Of a stretch of 64,000 nucleotides of DNA, positions 42,272 through 53,221 are shown in pieces. Within the stretch, counting starts at the first letter, position 1. The number at the start of each line of letters is the position of its first letter. The translations under genes were made by a program, and so were the position numbers. The notes under the pieces are model-generated. The model saw only the letters and a program-made list of their open reading frames with translations. It did no database searches and had not been told where the DNA came from. This stretch comes from Margaritifera margaritifera (Eukaryota; Mollusca; Bivalvia; Unionida; Margaritiferidae), in the NCBI GenBank assembly GCA_029931535.1, contig JAQPZY010001692.1, forward strand, positions 2,705,001-2,769,000. The letters are read 5' to 3'.

Positions 42272-43400
42272 CTATTTGCTGGAGTCCTTCTGGGCCACAT
42301 GTTGTGCCGTAACTATGGGACCCAGAGAAAATATGCCTGCGCTTTGATGTGCTAATGAGCGGAGGTAGAAGGACGAAAAGGTAGTATGGGATCGCCAAAA
42401 AGCTGCCTTCATGACGTCTTCCAGAGAAGAGTGATTTAGATAGGCCCATGAGGCAGCGACGGCTCGAACCTCATGGGCTTTTAGTTTCATAAAGGAAAGG
42501 TCTCTATCAGTAAGGGACTGCTAAGCTCTTTTAATTGTGGTGACAATCCACCTTGAAATCGTGGAGGCCGAAATATCAACGGAGCCCGTAAGAGGAAGGA
42601 AAAGACGTTTTCTGCCCTTTCTTTTCCCTTTTGAAGCATTTAGATAGAAACGCAGTGCCCTAACTGGGCATAAGAGCCTATCTTGATCATCCCCAGCACA
42701 GATTCGACTAAGACTGGGGATCTCTATAGGTGATGGAGCTACCGCAGGTAACTGATTTTTGGCTAAAAATCCTGGCTGACAAAGGAGGGAAACGGATTCA
42801 AAATTGCCATTAAAACGGAGACAGCCAGTGTCAACAGACAATGCATGAATCTCGCTACGTCTTCTCGCAGACGCCAAAGCGAGTAAAAATACCGTCTTGA
42901 GTGTGAGATCCTGAAAGGATGCCTCACTCAATGGTTCATAGGGGTTTTTGTTAAGGACCATGAAACACGTGATAGATTCCATCTAGGTGTCAGAGAGCGA
43001 GTGACAGGTCTCTGTAGCTCAAAATACTTAATGAGATCGGCAAGGTGTGGATCTGAACCAATCTCCGAGCCCTGAGAGAATTTAAGTGTGTTAGAGATGG
43101 CGGCTCTATAGCCCTTGATTGTAGATACTGAACATCTTTTGTTCTCGAAAAGGAACAAAAGTAAATCAGCAATGGCAGTTATAGAGGAACAGCTGGGATC
43201 AACATGTTTCCTACTGCACCAATCACAGAAGATTCTCCACCTGGCATCATAGACCTTGGATGTAGAAGCTCTCCTAGCCTGAATGATGCAACTGGCAACC
43301 CGGCCCGAAAACTTGTTCTGGCGGATAGATCGCTTGAGATGAACCAAGCGTGAAGGTGGAGAATGTGTGGGCTGTTGTGTAGGAGGGAGCCCCTGTGTTG
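42272..43400 (-). pseudogene. DIRS copy 3 tyrosine recombinase (broken)
   Basis: All catalytic boxes remain (SARRRSEIHAL near 42850-42890, HEVRAV near 42460-42475, SSFYLRSLAH near 42365), but a single-base loss near 42950 (ATAGGGGTTTTTG versus ATAGGGGGTTTTTG in copy 2) shifts frame and a stop (TAG) replaces the Tyr codon in RAYQSL near 42522. Recent inactivation is likely. Confidence 0.9.
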
Positions 43401-45148
43401 TGACAGAAGATTCCTCCGGTGAGAGAGAGATCTGGGTTGATCTATCAATAGATCTAGAAGATCGTTGAACCACAATCGTTGGGGCCATAACGGAGCTATG
43501 AGAATGATCCAGGCAGTGGAAGTTCTTACTTTTTGCAGAACTTGGGGAAGCAATTGGAACGGTGGGAAGGCGTATGCGAACAGACGATCCCACTGGAAGC
43601 TGAATGCGTCCACTGCCCACGCTCTCTGGTCCAGGACTGGGGAGACGTAAAAGGGGAGTCTGTTGTTGAGCCTGGTCGCAAACATGTCCACGAGGGGCCT
43701 TCCCCATAGTGAGAAAAGGGACTCTGTCACTTCGCGGTGAAGAGTCCATTCTGTGAGAACTGATTTGCCTGACCTGGACAGACTGTCAGCTAAGATGTTC
43801 TTTTTCCCTGGGATGTGGCGAACTCAGAGGGAGATGTTCTCCGAGGTAGCCCAGCGGAGGAGGTTCCAGACCTCCACGCAAAGAGAAGGGGCATGTGTGC
43901 CTCCTTGACGTCAGAGATATGCTACAACGGACGTGTTGTCGGAGGAGACCATGACACATCGACCCCTTACTCTGTCGACGCACCCTTGTAAGTCTAGAAA
44001 GACAGCTTTCATTTCTAGGTTGTTTATGTGGAGGTACGACTCGAGTAGGGTCCAATGGCCCTGAAGAGTTATATCCTTCGGCTCTACATGAGCACCCCAA
44101 CCGGAATCTGACGCGTCGGCGAACAGGTAGGAGTGGGGATCCGGAGCGTGCATTGGGACCCCAATTAGGAATCTGTCTCGATTCATCCACCATCGCAGAT
44201 GATGATGGAAATCTGGTCCTAGAGGAATCGGAGCTGATAGAGAATCCTTGTGTGGTTTCCACCTTGCGAGTAGGAGAAACTGTAGAGGGCGCATATGGAG
44301 CCGTCCTAAGGGAACCAGATCTGCAGCGGCGTTCAAGGTTCCCAGTAGGGATAGGTAAAGGCGAGCAGACAACACGGTTTTTTCTCGTAGTGTCTCTAAG
44401 AGTGCCAGGATTCGATCTATATGCTCCCCGGCAACCCGGACTAAGTTCTGGTTTGTGAGGAAGTTGATTCCTACATAAAAACGAAGTCTTGGGATGGAAT
44501 CAGTTCTGACTTCTCGAGGTTGGGTAAGAGACCCAATCGAGTTACTGTGGATCAACAACGGAACAGATCCTGATGGAGGGACTGAACCTGAACATTGTGG
44601 ATTAACCAGTCGTCTAAGTATTGGAGGATCGGGGTTCCCAGTACTCGTAGATAAGACGCTATTACTCCCATAACTCGGGTGAAAACTCTGGGTGCGGAAG
44701 CTATTCCGAACGGCAGAACCCGGAATTGGAAAACTTCCTGGTCCAAGCAAAACCGGAGATATTTCCGATGAAGTGGAAAAATTGGGATGTGTAGATATGC
44801 ATCCTGAAGGTCGATGGAGACTGCCCAATCCGATGGACGCATCGCATTTCGGATTGAGGAGGTGGTCTCCATCTTGAAATGTTCCTCCAAAAGAAAACGG
44901 TTTAAGGGGGAGAGATCGATAATAAGGCGAAATTTCCCACTTTTCTTGGTGACCAGGAAGATTCGGGAGTAGAATGCGGGGGACTTATCGTTCAGGACCC
45001 TCTCGACTGCCCCTTTTTGTAAAAGGGTATTTACCTCTTCCCTTAGTTTCCCCAGATTGGTCTGATGAAAAACTATGGGGGTCCTTGATAGTGGGGGTTG
45101 TTCCCGAAACTGAATACAGTAACCCTCGCTTACAAGAGAAAGGACCAA
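43179..45148 (-). pseudogene. DIRS copy 3 RT-RNase H (broken)
   Basis: RT is intact to YLDD (44609-44620; YFDD in copy 2). A TGA then replaces the Trp codon after LHQDLFRC (near 44552). Two extra As near 44476 (ACATAAAAACG versus ACATAAACG) shift frame. The RNase H part (LFADASDSGWGAHVEP) ends in a stop near 43911, and the DIRS C-terminal block resumes at 43730 (GRPLVDMFATRLNNRLPFY). Confidence 0.9.
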
Positions 45149-46512
45149 CCCATCGTCCGTGACGAGGGGGTCTCATTTGAGGTTGTGCACTATATTGGGG
45201 CTGTATCTGCTTAAAGAATTTAGCAGGTGGCCCCTGAGGTCGATGCACATTAGTACGCTTCCTGGCCGATTGCGATGGGCTAGGTGCAGTTGTGAAGGAC
45301 CTATGTTGATGGTCCTTCAAATCTTGTGAGGCCACAGTGGGGATGAGACCTCCGAAGAGACTCTCAGCTTCCAACGGAGCAGCCCTTAGAAGGTCTTTAC
45401 TGTGGCTAAGTAAGACCCAGTGCAACATCACGACGGATGTGTAGGAGTTCCGCTGAAAGGGCCATTGCAACAGAAAGTGAATGCCGAGATGTCTTGGCAA
45501 CAGCTTCCAGCACACGCTGTAATGCGGCTGGATTCAGAGAGGCCTCCCTCAGCATACTAAACGACGTAGCTGAGAAGAGGTCCGCATGAGAAGCTATGGT
45601 GGTCAGAAGACGGACCTTCTGCTCAATGGCTTCGATAGTCTTAATAGGGAGGCGTGCCCAGGCTCCAGTTGTCAAGCCGACTTGAGATGCATCTGCATCC
45701 AATTGAGGAGGTTTAATAGGCCACTTCGGGGAATGTACCCGGTAACTAGTGGCGGAGACCATAGGTCTTAAAGTAGAGGCAGGGACAGCCCACCCTTTGC
45801 GCCGTCCAGCGACGTCCTGGCCTGAGGAGAACCTTTGTGATATTTCCTCAACTGTAGAGGAATGCGGAAGGAGCAGGAGATATGATTGTGGTTGAGCCCC
45901 GGAGATCTTTTCCAAACTGGAGAGGATCTTCTTGGACTGTGTACCAGACGGTTTCGGGCACAAATCCGCAGGTAGTAGGCGGTAAACTTCATTTACCGCC
46001 TTATCAAAAGACCATATCTCTTCCGCTTCCTCTGGTTGAGGGAAGCTGGGTCTAGTTGCTTCCAGTTCGTACTCGTTGGAGTCGACGATGATAGATAATG
46101 CATCATCATCTAGAACACTCCGAGCAGGAGAGTGGCCGGGCGACACAATGTCCTTTGGAGGTAGTAACAGAGGTGCACTATGTGCCATTTCCCGTACTTG
46201 TTTGTCATGATGAGTAGGGGCTCTATGTGCTCTAGATGTTCCAGGAGAAAGACGAGACCGCTTGTCTTTCGTGGATGATGCTATGCGTTGAGTTCTACTA
46301 GTGGATGCTACCTGGCGAGGAGGCGATGGCGGAACACGAGCCGCAACATCGTTGCTACTCTGAGTCCAGGGTCTAGTAGCCCAGGGGGGCATAAGGGGCC
46401 AATTATTATGAGATGTTGGTCCCCACATCCCGTACAGATTCATTGGTATAATAGGGAAAGGGGGGATACCGATCCGATCCCCTTCCCTGGTCTGCGACCT
46501 TCCGTACCACAA
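45149..46512 (-). pseudogene. DIRS copy 3 gag body with terminal deletion
   Basis: Matches copy-2 frame B from YGRSQTREGDRIG to the QIQPQYSAQPQ region. A small deletion near 45417 (GACCCAGTGCAAC versus GACCCTCGAGGAGTCTAGTG in copy 2) shifts frame. The 192 bp equivalent to 37020-37211 are missing, so the basic tail and stop of gag and the start of RT are lost. QPQYSAQPQMRPPR is joined directly to the downstream frame. Confidence 0.85.
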
Positions 46513-46538
46513 GGCCTCTGATTGCTGATCAGTGTAAC

Positions 46539-46732
46539 GTCGGTGACCGGTCGAGAAGACCGGTGGCCTATGACCGGTGACCGGTCACCGGAACGATGTG
46601 ACCAGTGATCAACCAAAGACCGGTGACCAGTCACCTGACACTGACCGGTGACCAGACAGGTCAGAAGACATTGACCAGTGACCGGAAGACCGGTCACCCG
46701 ACACTGACCGGTGACCAGACCGGTCACCGGTC
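46539..46732 (+). repeat. GACCGGT heptamer array, DIRS copy 3
   Basis: The same array as in copy 2 but only ~194 bp, with ACCAGT variants. Confidence 0.9.
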
Positions 46733-47281
46733 AGAAGACATCTCAGATGTCAGTCTGTCTTCATAACTACCCAAGGTGAGGTGTAGCCCCTCCCTTCCGA
46801 GAGGGTGCGACACGCTACTTTGGGAGTGTTTGGAGTGGTATACTTCCTTCCTGGTGGAAGGAAGTAACACACTACTGCTCTTTTCCGTCTTCTCCCTTCC
46901 CGGGAGAGGTGATTTACTCTTGGAGCGTTCACTGGCCCCTACAGGAGGGACCTCAACTATGTCCGGGGAGGCTGGTGCAGGCTCTTGGGGCCCCGGAATG
47001 TTCTTGTGAACTAGAGTGGCCTTCTTGCTGTATGTTGCCTTTGTCTGAGTGCCTGTAAAAGAAAATCCAGAGAAATCAGACGATGAGGGGGATTTAACTA
47101 TCTTTTTCCGCCCTCTATATGTACGCCTGGAATCAGCAAGATTCCAGGTTTCATTGGTCCAATTAGTACAGATATTGCAGCGACTGTTCCGCTTACACTT
47201 GGAACAGGTAAGACAGTCTGAGTGTGTATCCCATGGGGCCTTCTTATGGCCACACTTACCTACAGACTGTTTTGCTGGCAT
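46724..47281 (-). CDS. DIRS copy 3 gag, N-terminal part
   Basis: A 185-codon frame from a true ATG (47279-47281) with the same Cys/His cluster (CGHKKAPWDTHSDCLTCSKC) and Ser/Lys-rich linker as copy 2. It ends shortly after entering the heptamer array. Because the remainder of the element is broken this is likely a non-functional remnant, though its own frame is intact. Confidence 0.75.
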   Translation of the reverse strand: MPAKQSVGKCGHKKAPWDTHSDCLTCSKCKRNSRCNICTNWTNETWNLADSRRTYRGRKKIVKSPSSSDFSGFSFTGTQTKATYSKKATLVHKNIPGPQEPAPASPDIVEVPPVGASERSKSKSPLPGREKTEKSSSVLLPSTRKEVYHSKHSQSSVSHPLGREGLHLTLGSYEDRLTSEMSSDR

Positions 47282-48211
47282 TGTTTCTTTTTATCTGAAA
47301 TAAATATTATTGAAATATCATACAATAATAATAACAATGTGTAAACTCACCTTAAAATCTACATGTAGAAAACTCACCTTTTTTTGAACGTCGCATACTC
47401 TATACATACCAGTTCACCATATACTTTGCGGGATATCTGCACCACAGTGGTTAGTTTGACTACAGGTAATCAATATGCATATATATGTTCTTCCCAAGAA
47501 ATATTAGTAGCTAGTTAACTTGACAAGCTTTATTGGTCAATGGGAAAGTACAAGAAAAGCATGCGACGTGTCACGCGTAGATAATAAAGAAACAATTGAT
47601 GAAATAGTAGGACAATAATAATAAATTAGATATTAATTTTGTAAAATTATGCGCCTGTTAATTGCGGCGCTATCTCAGTTGTTCTATGTCGCATTGTAAT
47701 GACATAGACGACTTACCGTGTACCTGAAAAGAAACAAAATGTATGGTGTACCCTAACCCCTCTAAGGGTAGAATACACGTGGAAGACTAGAAAAACTCTT
47801 CCTAGAACTAAATGCTGATAAAGAGCGGCATAATACACATATAGACGACACGGACAATTGTAACCCAGATGAATTTAGAAGGAAGGAAGTCCGAAATGTA
47901 GTTGGAAACCGCAGCAAACAATTTTCCTCAGGTTACGTTTTTGCGACAACCACCAGGCATGGCGTCCATGAAAAAGATGAATGTTCGCGCAGGCGCAGAG
48001 AGATGCACGGGTGTGACGTGGCTTGTTGACAAATTCTCAACTTTAAGTGGGAGAATGTTTTCACATCGAACGGACGAGTTTTTCGACACGAAAAAGGAAT
48101 AAAGCTATATAATAGTGATGGGTAAATGTATTGCTGCTATTAAAATGTCCATATAAAACACACATCAAACTGCTAACAGCTCAAGGCCCAGTTCTTTCAC
48201 TGCATAATGCA

Positions 48212-48470
48212 CAAGACATTTGGTTGTTGGTTTTATGGGTTTAACACCATTCTTCAGCACATGACAGGCTATATATGGTGGCCAGCATATTTAATGGAGG
48301 AAGAACCCAGGAAGACCCCAGGAAAAACCACAAACCTATGGGAAGCTTGTGGCAAACTTTCTCACATACCCACATTGGCCGAACCGAGACTCGAACCCAT
48401 GTGGACAGAGGTGAGATGTTAGTGATCTGTAAAGTCGAGTGCCTTAGACCACTTGGCCACCTGCGGCCCC
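48212..48470 (-). mobile_element. tRNA-derived SINE, family B (minus)
   Basis: On the minus strand the head reads GGTGGCCAAGTGGTCTAAGG (A box) and CATGGGTTCGAGTCTCGG (B box), as in a Leu/Ser-type tRNA. The body follows (GTATGTGAGAAAGTTTGCC, GGGTTCTTCCTCCATTAAAT) and the 3' tail is AAACCCATAAAACCAACAACC. A second copy is split by a hAT element at 61708-63409. Confidence 0.8.
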
Positions 48471-49248
48471 ATAAACAACAATCTGGGTCTATGCTGTTCA
48501 CTAGAAATCTTAAGCAGAACTAGCAGCAAAGACCTACCATCTCCTACAGCAACAGGAGTTACTTCCCTTTCCTAAAAGTCACAGATCATTTGGGAAAATC
48601 TTCTGTTTGTTCGATGGACTGATTTTTTTTTCAATTTGTTAGAAACAAAAGAAATCAATGAAATGTTGATGAATCTGATCTCATTCTGAATTTAAATTAA
48701 ACTCGTTTTTTAAGAAGTGTTGTATTTGAGAGTGTAATTTCCAAAAGTCTCTCTTTTAACTGTTGATGGGTTTGTTACTCAATGATCTCTGACCTTTGGA
48801 GTTCTTCAGTGTATGAACCCCCCCCCCCTCTCTCTCTCTCATATATATATATATGTTTAGTATATGAGTGTTAATTTATAATTACAATTTCATGAATATA
48901 TTCTGCACGTCTAAGTAGAAATCTAGTAGGTTTGTGCATATAGCCAAGCGTGAGATTCCACTTGCCTAGTGAGTGGGTTCTCATGCACTTATAGTATGTA
49001 CCTTCAATCTTGTTCTACCCTTTTTGGAGGAGTGCATGACTGAATGGGTTAGGGTGCTAGTGCATCTAAGCAAGGTTGCTCGTGGCATGGGTTCAATTTC
49101 TGCTTGAAACATATTATTCCCAAATAGATAGCCTCTGATTATCTCATTCTAAGAAATTTTTCAACTTGAACAAGATAAAATATGTGATCAAAAGATTTCG
49201 TTTTGGATATATGGAGTTCTGTTAAATGAATTCCTACTATATCTAGAA
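48471..49248. other. Unassigned DNA
   Basis: A short fragment of the foldback family abuts the SINE (ATCTGGGTCTATGCTGTTC, 48480-48500). C-rich, CT and AT microsatellite tracts lie at 48819-48855. A tRNA-like segment (GGGTTAGGGTGCTAGTGCAT ... CATGGGTTCAATTTCTGC) is at 49039-49106 and may be a further SINE. Confidence 0.4.
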
Positions 49249-49434
49249 CAGGGGTCCCCAACCTTTTTGTGCCTACAGGCACATTTGTGAGTTTATGAGA
49301 GAGTGGAGGGCACCAACCAATTAACTTCATGCATTTTTAAAAATTATTATTATTCATTATAACCTCTTCTGCGGGCACACAAAAAACCTTGGCGGGTGCC
49401 ATGGCACCCGCGGGCACCATGTTGGGGACCACTG
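49249..49434. mobile_element. hAT-type MITE (186 bp)
   Basis: Terminal repeats CAGGGGTCCCCAAC and GTTGGGGACCACTG (one mismatch) are flanked by a perfect 8-bp target duplication, ATCTAGAA (49241-49248, 49435-49442). A perfect 20-bp palindrome, GCGGGTGCCATGGCACCCGC, lies at 49392-49411. Non-coding. Confidence 0.92.
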
Positions 49435-49442
49435 ATCTAGAA

Positions 49443-50139
49443 TGATGGGTTAATAGCTCATTTTAAAAAAAATCAAATCTTATCACTGATAAAGACTTTG
49501 TTCCACTGATTCACATATAAGTGCAAGTGGATTACGCTTATTGTTATCAGATAACCCCGGTTTAGGTTATTTTCCTGCATCAAGGTGTGGAGTACATTAA
49601 TTTCAGAAAGTATTGAAGCTATTTTTATGAAAATGTACCCTAAATCTATAAAAAAAAAACCACCTAAGACATGGTTTTACAAGAAATATGTTCTTACTGG
49701 AGCAAAATCAATATTAGAAGAAAACACAATTACTTGCAAACAAATATCTACAATTGTGTAAAATAATTATGAACCTTAATTACAACATTGCACATAGTTT
49801 ATGCTAAACTGCAAGTGTACATTTTTCTAAAAATATGTTTCATACTTTTTCTTCAATTATAAATGACAAATTATTATGTTAATCCTTAATGTGTATTATT
49901 TTCATTATTCTGATAAATTGTTCTACTGACATTCATGCATCTTGTATTTCTAACATTTATTTTTTATATCTGGTTTTCATAATTTTGCAAGGGGAAGAAC
50001 TCTAACCTCAAACATGTGCTTCAATATCCTGAGTTACTTCCCTTGCTCTCAGAGAGAGAGAGAGAGAGAGAGAGAACATATTTTAAAAGCAAAAACAAAA
50101 GTTTAAATTGCATATGATCTGAGAACTATTTCCAACTGC
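49443..50139. other. Unassigned AT-rich DNA with (AG)n
   Basis: An (AG)n tract at 50049-50076; otherwise nothing recognised. Confidence 0.4.
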
Positions 50140-50400
50140 ACTGAATTTCATTAATATATGCTGATCTTGTTCATAATAAAACTTACTGGACATCTTGATG
50201 ATTTAAGTCTATTTACCAAGTTTACTCAAAACTTATCAAAAAATAGTCTTTGTTTAGTGTGGTAACAAGTTCAGCTAATCAGATGCAAGACCACCTTATT
50301 AATATATGTGGATCTCACTCATTATCAATCTCATCCAACAGTTTGATGATGTAAACCCATATTCCATGTTTGATCAAAATCAGATCAGCATACATGTGAC
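50140..50400 (+). repeat. TTAATATATG-type satellite, partial array
   Basis: Two diverged ~140-bp units (TTCATTAATATATGCTGATC, TTGATGATTTAAGTCTAT, GGTAACAAGTTCAGCTAATC, CAGATGCAAGACCACC). Same family as 51640-52140; no terminal hairpin here. Confidence 0.7.
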
Positions 50401-50669
50401 AGAACCTAAACATAAAATCAGTAGATTTCAAAATTTTGATCAGCAGATTGGCTTCTAAATCAGTAGGGTTTCTGATCTACAAAAATTTTACATGTTTTAA
50501 GGCAACTGAAAACAAAACAATTGCATTTCTTGCTGTAATATGTATTTTTTTCATATTATAACCAAACAGGAAGTTTTGATTCTGATGGCAATGTTACAAT
50601 AATAATTAATTTATACAAGCCAGGGTATTGTCAATTAAATGAAAAAGAAAGAGTTGTATATCTCAAAGT

Positions 50670-51032
50670 TCACTTCAAAGACTTTTTTTTAAAAATCCAC
50701 AAGCATTTTCCAGTTTCCTTTACAAGTTTACCGCCTGGTGTCCACTGATGACATTCATTGCAATTATTAAGTTTCACACTTAACAGTCTCTCAATAGTTT
50801 TCTGGTCCAGATTTCCCCTATGCAATAGTGTTTGCATATGTCTAGTGATATAATTTCTTCCCCAATATACCATCTTAAAATCCACTTTGCAGGAAACACA
50901 ATGCAAACTCTGGATATCTGCTACTCACCGGCACCGACTTTACCTCTGATTTCTAAGTACATATATTGTTGAACTTGTAATATTTTTAGCAGATGGTTCT
51001 TCAGTTTTGGGAGAAAGTGCATAGTTTGGCAT
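50670..51032 (-). pseudogene. Zinc-finger-like ORF fragment
   Basis: One reading frame starts at an ATG (51030-51032; MPNYALSPKTEEPSAKN...), is interrupted by two stops between 50942 and 50925, then continues in the same frame as VADIQSLHCVSCKVDFKMVY... to a stop near 50670. The second part has C-x2-C-x16-H-x5-H (HCVSC ... RHMQTLLH), a spacing seen in C2H2/BED-like fingers of transposase-derived and CGGBP1-like proteins, followed by a second Cys pair (CNEC). It may be debris of a hAT-type protein or a decayed exon. No convincing splice sites rescue the stops. Confidence 0.35.
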
Positions 51033-51639
51033 TATGACGTGAATTGACCAAAAAACGAAGAAAAGCCGCCCTTAAATATTCCTCTTCAAACACCTTGAAA
51101 AACACAACAGCAATTAAATAACACAAAAAATCAAAATGCATATGCAAGTGTTTCTACCATAATATTTTGGTTGGTCTCTCCTTTTTATCTCACCTCCGCC
51201 AAAGGTCAGCCAATTTTTACCAAAGACTCACAAGCCATCATGGACCACCTTTGATTCCTTTATTACTTATAACACCTCAATCAATATCCCGCCTTCCGCC
51301 TTAAACTCTCCAAATTACAACAATAAGGTGATCTATTTAAAACTTCTTGTGTACATGTCAACCACTGAGTAACAATTCTTAATCGGATTACTCAGCACGC
51401 ATAGTTGCACCAATCATTGCACTGGTTCTGACTGGTTTCTGTAATGTGTTGATAAAATGCGTAAAAATGGGGGGGGGGGGGGGGGGGTTGTCAAATTTAT
51501 ATTTAAAAAATTACATTTTTCAAAAGATGTAGATTTCAACTAAAAAAAAACAGTAGACAGCCTTTAAAACAATATTTTTGTCCTACCACCAGTAAAATCA
51601 CATGTATGAATCAGAAATATGGCTTCTAGAATGGTAACA
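51033..51639. other. Unassigned DNA with poly-G
   Basis: A G-run at 51471-51488; no gene or known repeat seen. Confidence 0.4.
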
Positions 51640-52140
51640 AGCTAAACCAAATGGATGCTAGATCACAAAATTGATGTACATATATCTCACTTATTATCAA
51701 GCTTGTCGGAGATCTTGATGATATAAGTATATATTCCAAGTTTGATCAAACTTGGATCAGAAATATGAATAGTAGCTCAGCCAATCAGATAAGAGAGAGC
51801 CTCATTAATATGCATGGACCTTGCTCATTATCAAACTTATCAAAGATCTTGATGCTATATGTATATATTCCAAGTCTGATCAACACTGGATCAGAAATAG
51901 TGACTCCAGATGGTAATAAGCTCAGCAACTCAGATGCAAGATAACCTAATTAATATGCACACATCATACTCATATTTGAACTTGTCCGAGATATTGACGA
52001 TATAAACCTATATTCCAAGTTTGATCATAATCAGATAAGAAAAAACATGGCCTCCAGAGTGGTAACAAGCAAATATTGATGGACGGATGACAGACACATG
52101 GCCATACCATAAGCTCACTTGGCCTTGTGGTCAGGTGAGC
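51640..52140 (+). repeat. TTAATATATG-type satellite with 3' hairpin
   Basis: Units near 51640, 51775, 51910 and 52040 (GATCTTGATGATATAAGTAT, TATTCCAAGTTTGATCA, GGTAACAAGC, AATCAGAT), period ~134-144. It ends GATGGACGGATGACAGACAC, CCATACCATAAGCTCACTTG and TGGTCAGGTGAGCT, i.e. a hairpin end analogous to that of the R-family but on an unrelated repeat unit. Confidence 0.8.
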
Positions 52141-52472
52141 TATATAAAAAAAAAATCTTAAAAATTCTTCATGCACTTCAATTTTCATTTTTTCCTGGCA
52201 AAGAGAAAAACATGTTGTACAGTATTTTAATGAAGTTGTATCCTCTTGAAATGGTCAACTATCAAAAGTGCATGCAACTATGGTATTAGAAGTGCCTTTA
52301 TGCACCCCAGTTAAACTGTCAGAGGCTAGAGCCACAATAAAGTAGTATAAATATCTGAATATGCATGAACAAATTTGAAAGCACTCAGCATTATTCCAGA
52401 CTTTGTGGCACGCTAAAATAAATTTCCAAGGGCAAAGACAAATACTTTATAGTACTCAATTTACATGTAGTG

Positions 52473-53170
52473 GTGAAAAAAAGAAGAGATAATATATTTG
52501 CTTTCACAGTTTTGCCACCAAAGCTTTGTTGTCTGCACTACACTATCATCTTTCCCTTGAATACTTATATTGTTGCTATGAACATTTTAACAAGTGCTCA
52601 AATAACCCATAAAAAAACATTTACATGTTTGAATACATGGTTCACCTGAAAAGAGCTGCTCTAGTCAATTTTCTGTTTTGGATCTTGCTCTCATTTATTT
52701 TTTACAGTTCACTCATTATCTACCAGCATTTTTTAAAAATAACAATTTCACATTTTTTTCTGAAATATTTCTTTTCAAACTAATAATGAATTGAATAAAT
52801 GCCAAAGTGTGTATTATGAAAGTTTTTAACCTCCCTAAGTTACTCCCATTTGTTATTATTCAACCTCAAAAATACATTACACTAGTGGTCATAGTGACTT
52901 TACATTGCAACTCCGCTGACTACTACAAATTTTGAATGTTCCGATTGCCAAAATGTTGTTTTAAAATGTAAATTAACTGCCATCTTAAGTTTTTTATCAC
53001 TTTTAGCGAGTTTGGCCATCGCAAGAGTCAACATAGGTGTGGGCAGACATGCTCTAAAGAAGAATTGTACTCAGATTTTTTCATTTTTCCTCCGACAAAA
53101 AAGCACACATGGGGCACACAGTAGTCAAGATTATTTTGGTGACACAGGGCAACAAGAGTGCCAGGAACAG
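52473..53170 (+). repeat. Three-copy interspersed repeat, copy 3
   Basis: Shares CACAGTTTTGCCACCAAAGC, TTTACATGTTTGAATACATG, ATCTTGCTCTCATTTA, CACTCATTATCTACCAGC and CAACTCCGCTGACTACTAC with the copies at 27416 and 32200. Non-coding. Confidence 0.65.
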
Positions 53171-53221
53171 ATTATTATATACCCACCCCATGTTTAATAG
53201 TATATAGATAACTGAAATGTT

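Larger units (their letters stand above)
41802..48144 (-). mobile_element. DIRS-type retrotransposon, copy 3 (inactivated)
   Basis: 6.34 kb with the same ends as copy 2 (TGTAGTTTTTTGGGG at left, TTGCTGCTATTAAA at right), near-identical ITRs (about 41845-42010 and 47965-48125, a few differences) and an ICR at 42060-42175. It has high similarity to copy 2 throughout. Lesions: a 192-bp deletion at the gag-RT overlap, at least one frameshift and two stops in RT-RNase H, one frameshift and one stop in the recombinase, and a shorter heptamer array. Confidence 0.95.

Noticed and set aside
33681..48144. LTR retrotransposon interpretation of the 33.7-48.1 kb elements
   Set aside because: No direct LTRs, no DDE integrase, no protease, no target duplication; ITRs, ICR and tyrosine recombinase identify DIRS.
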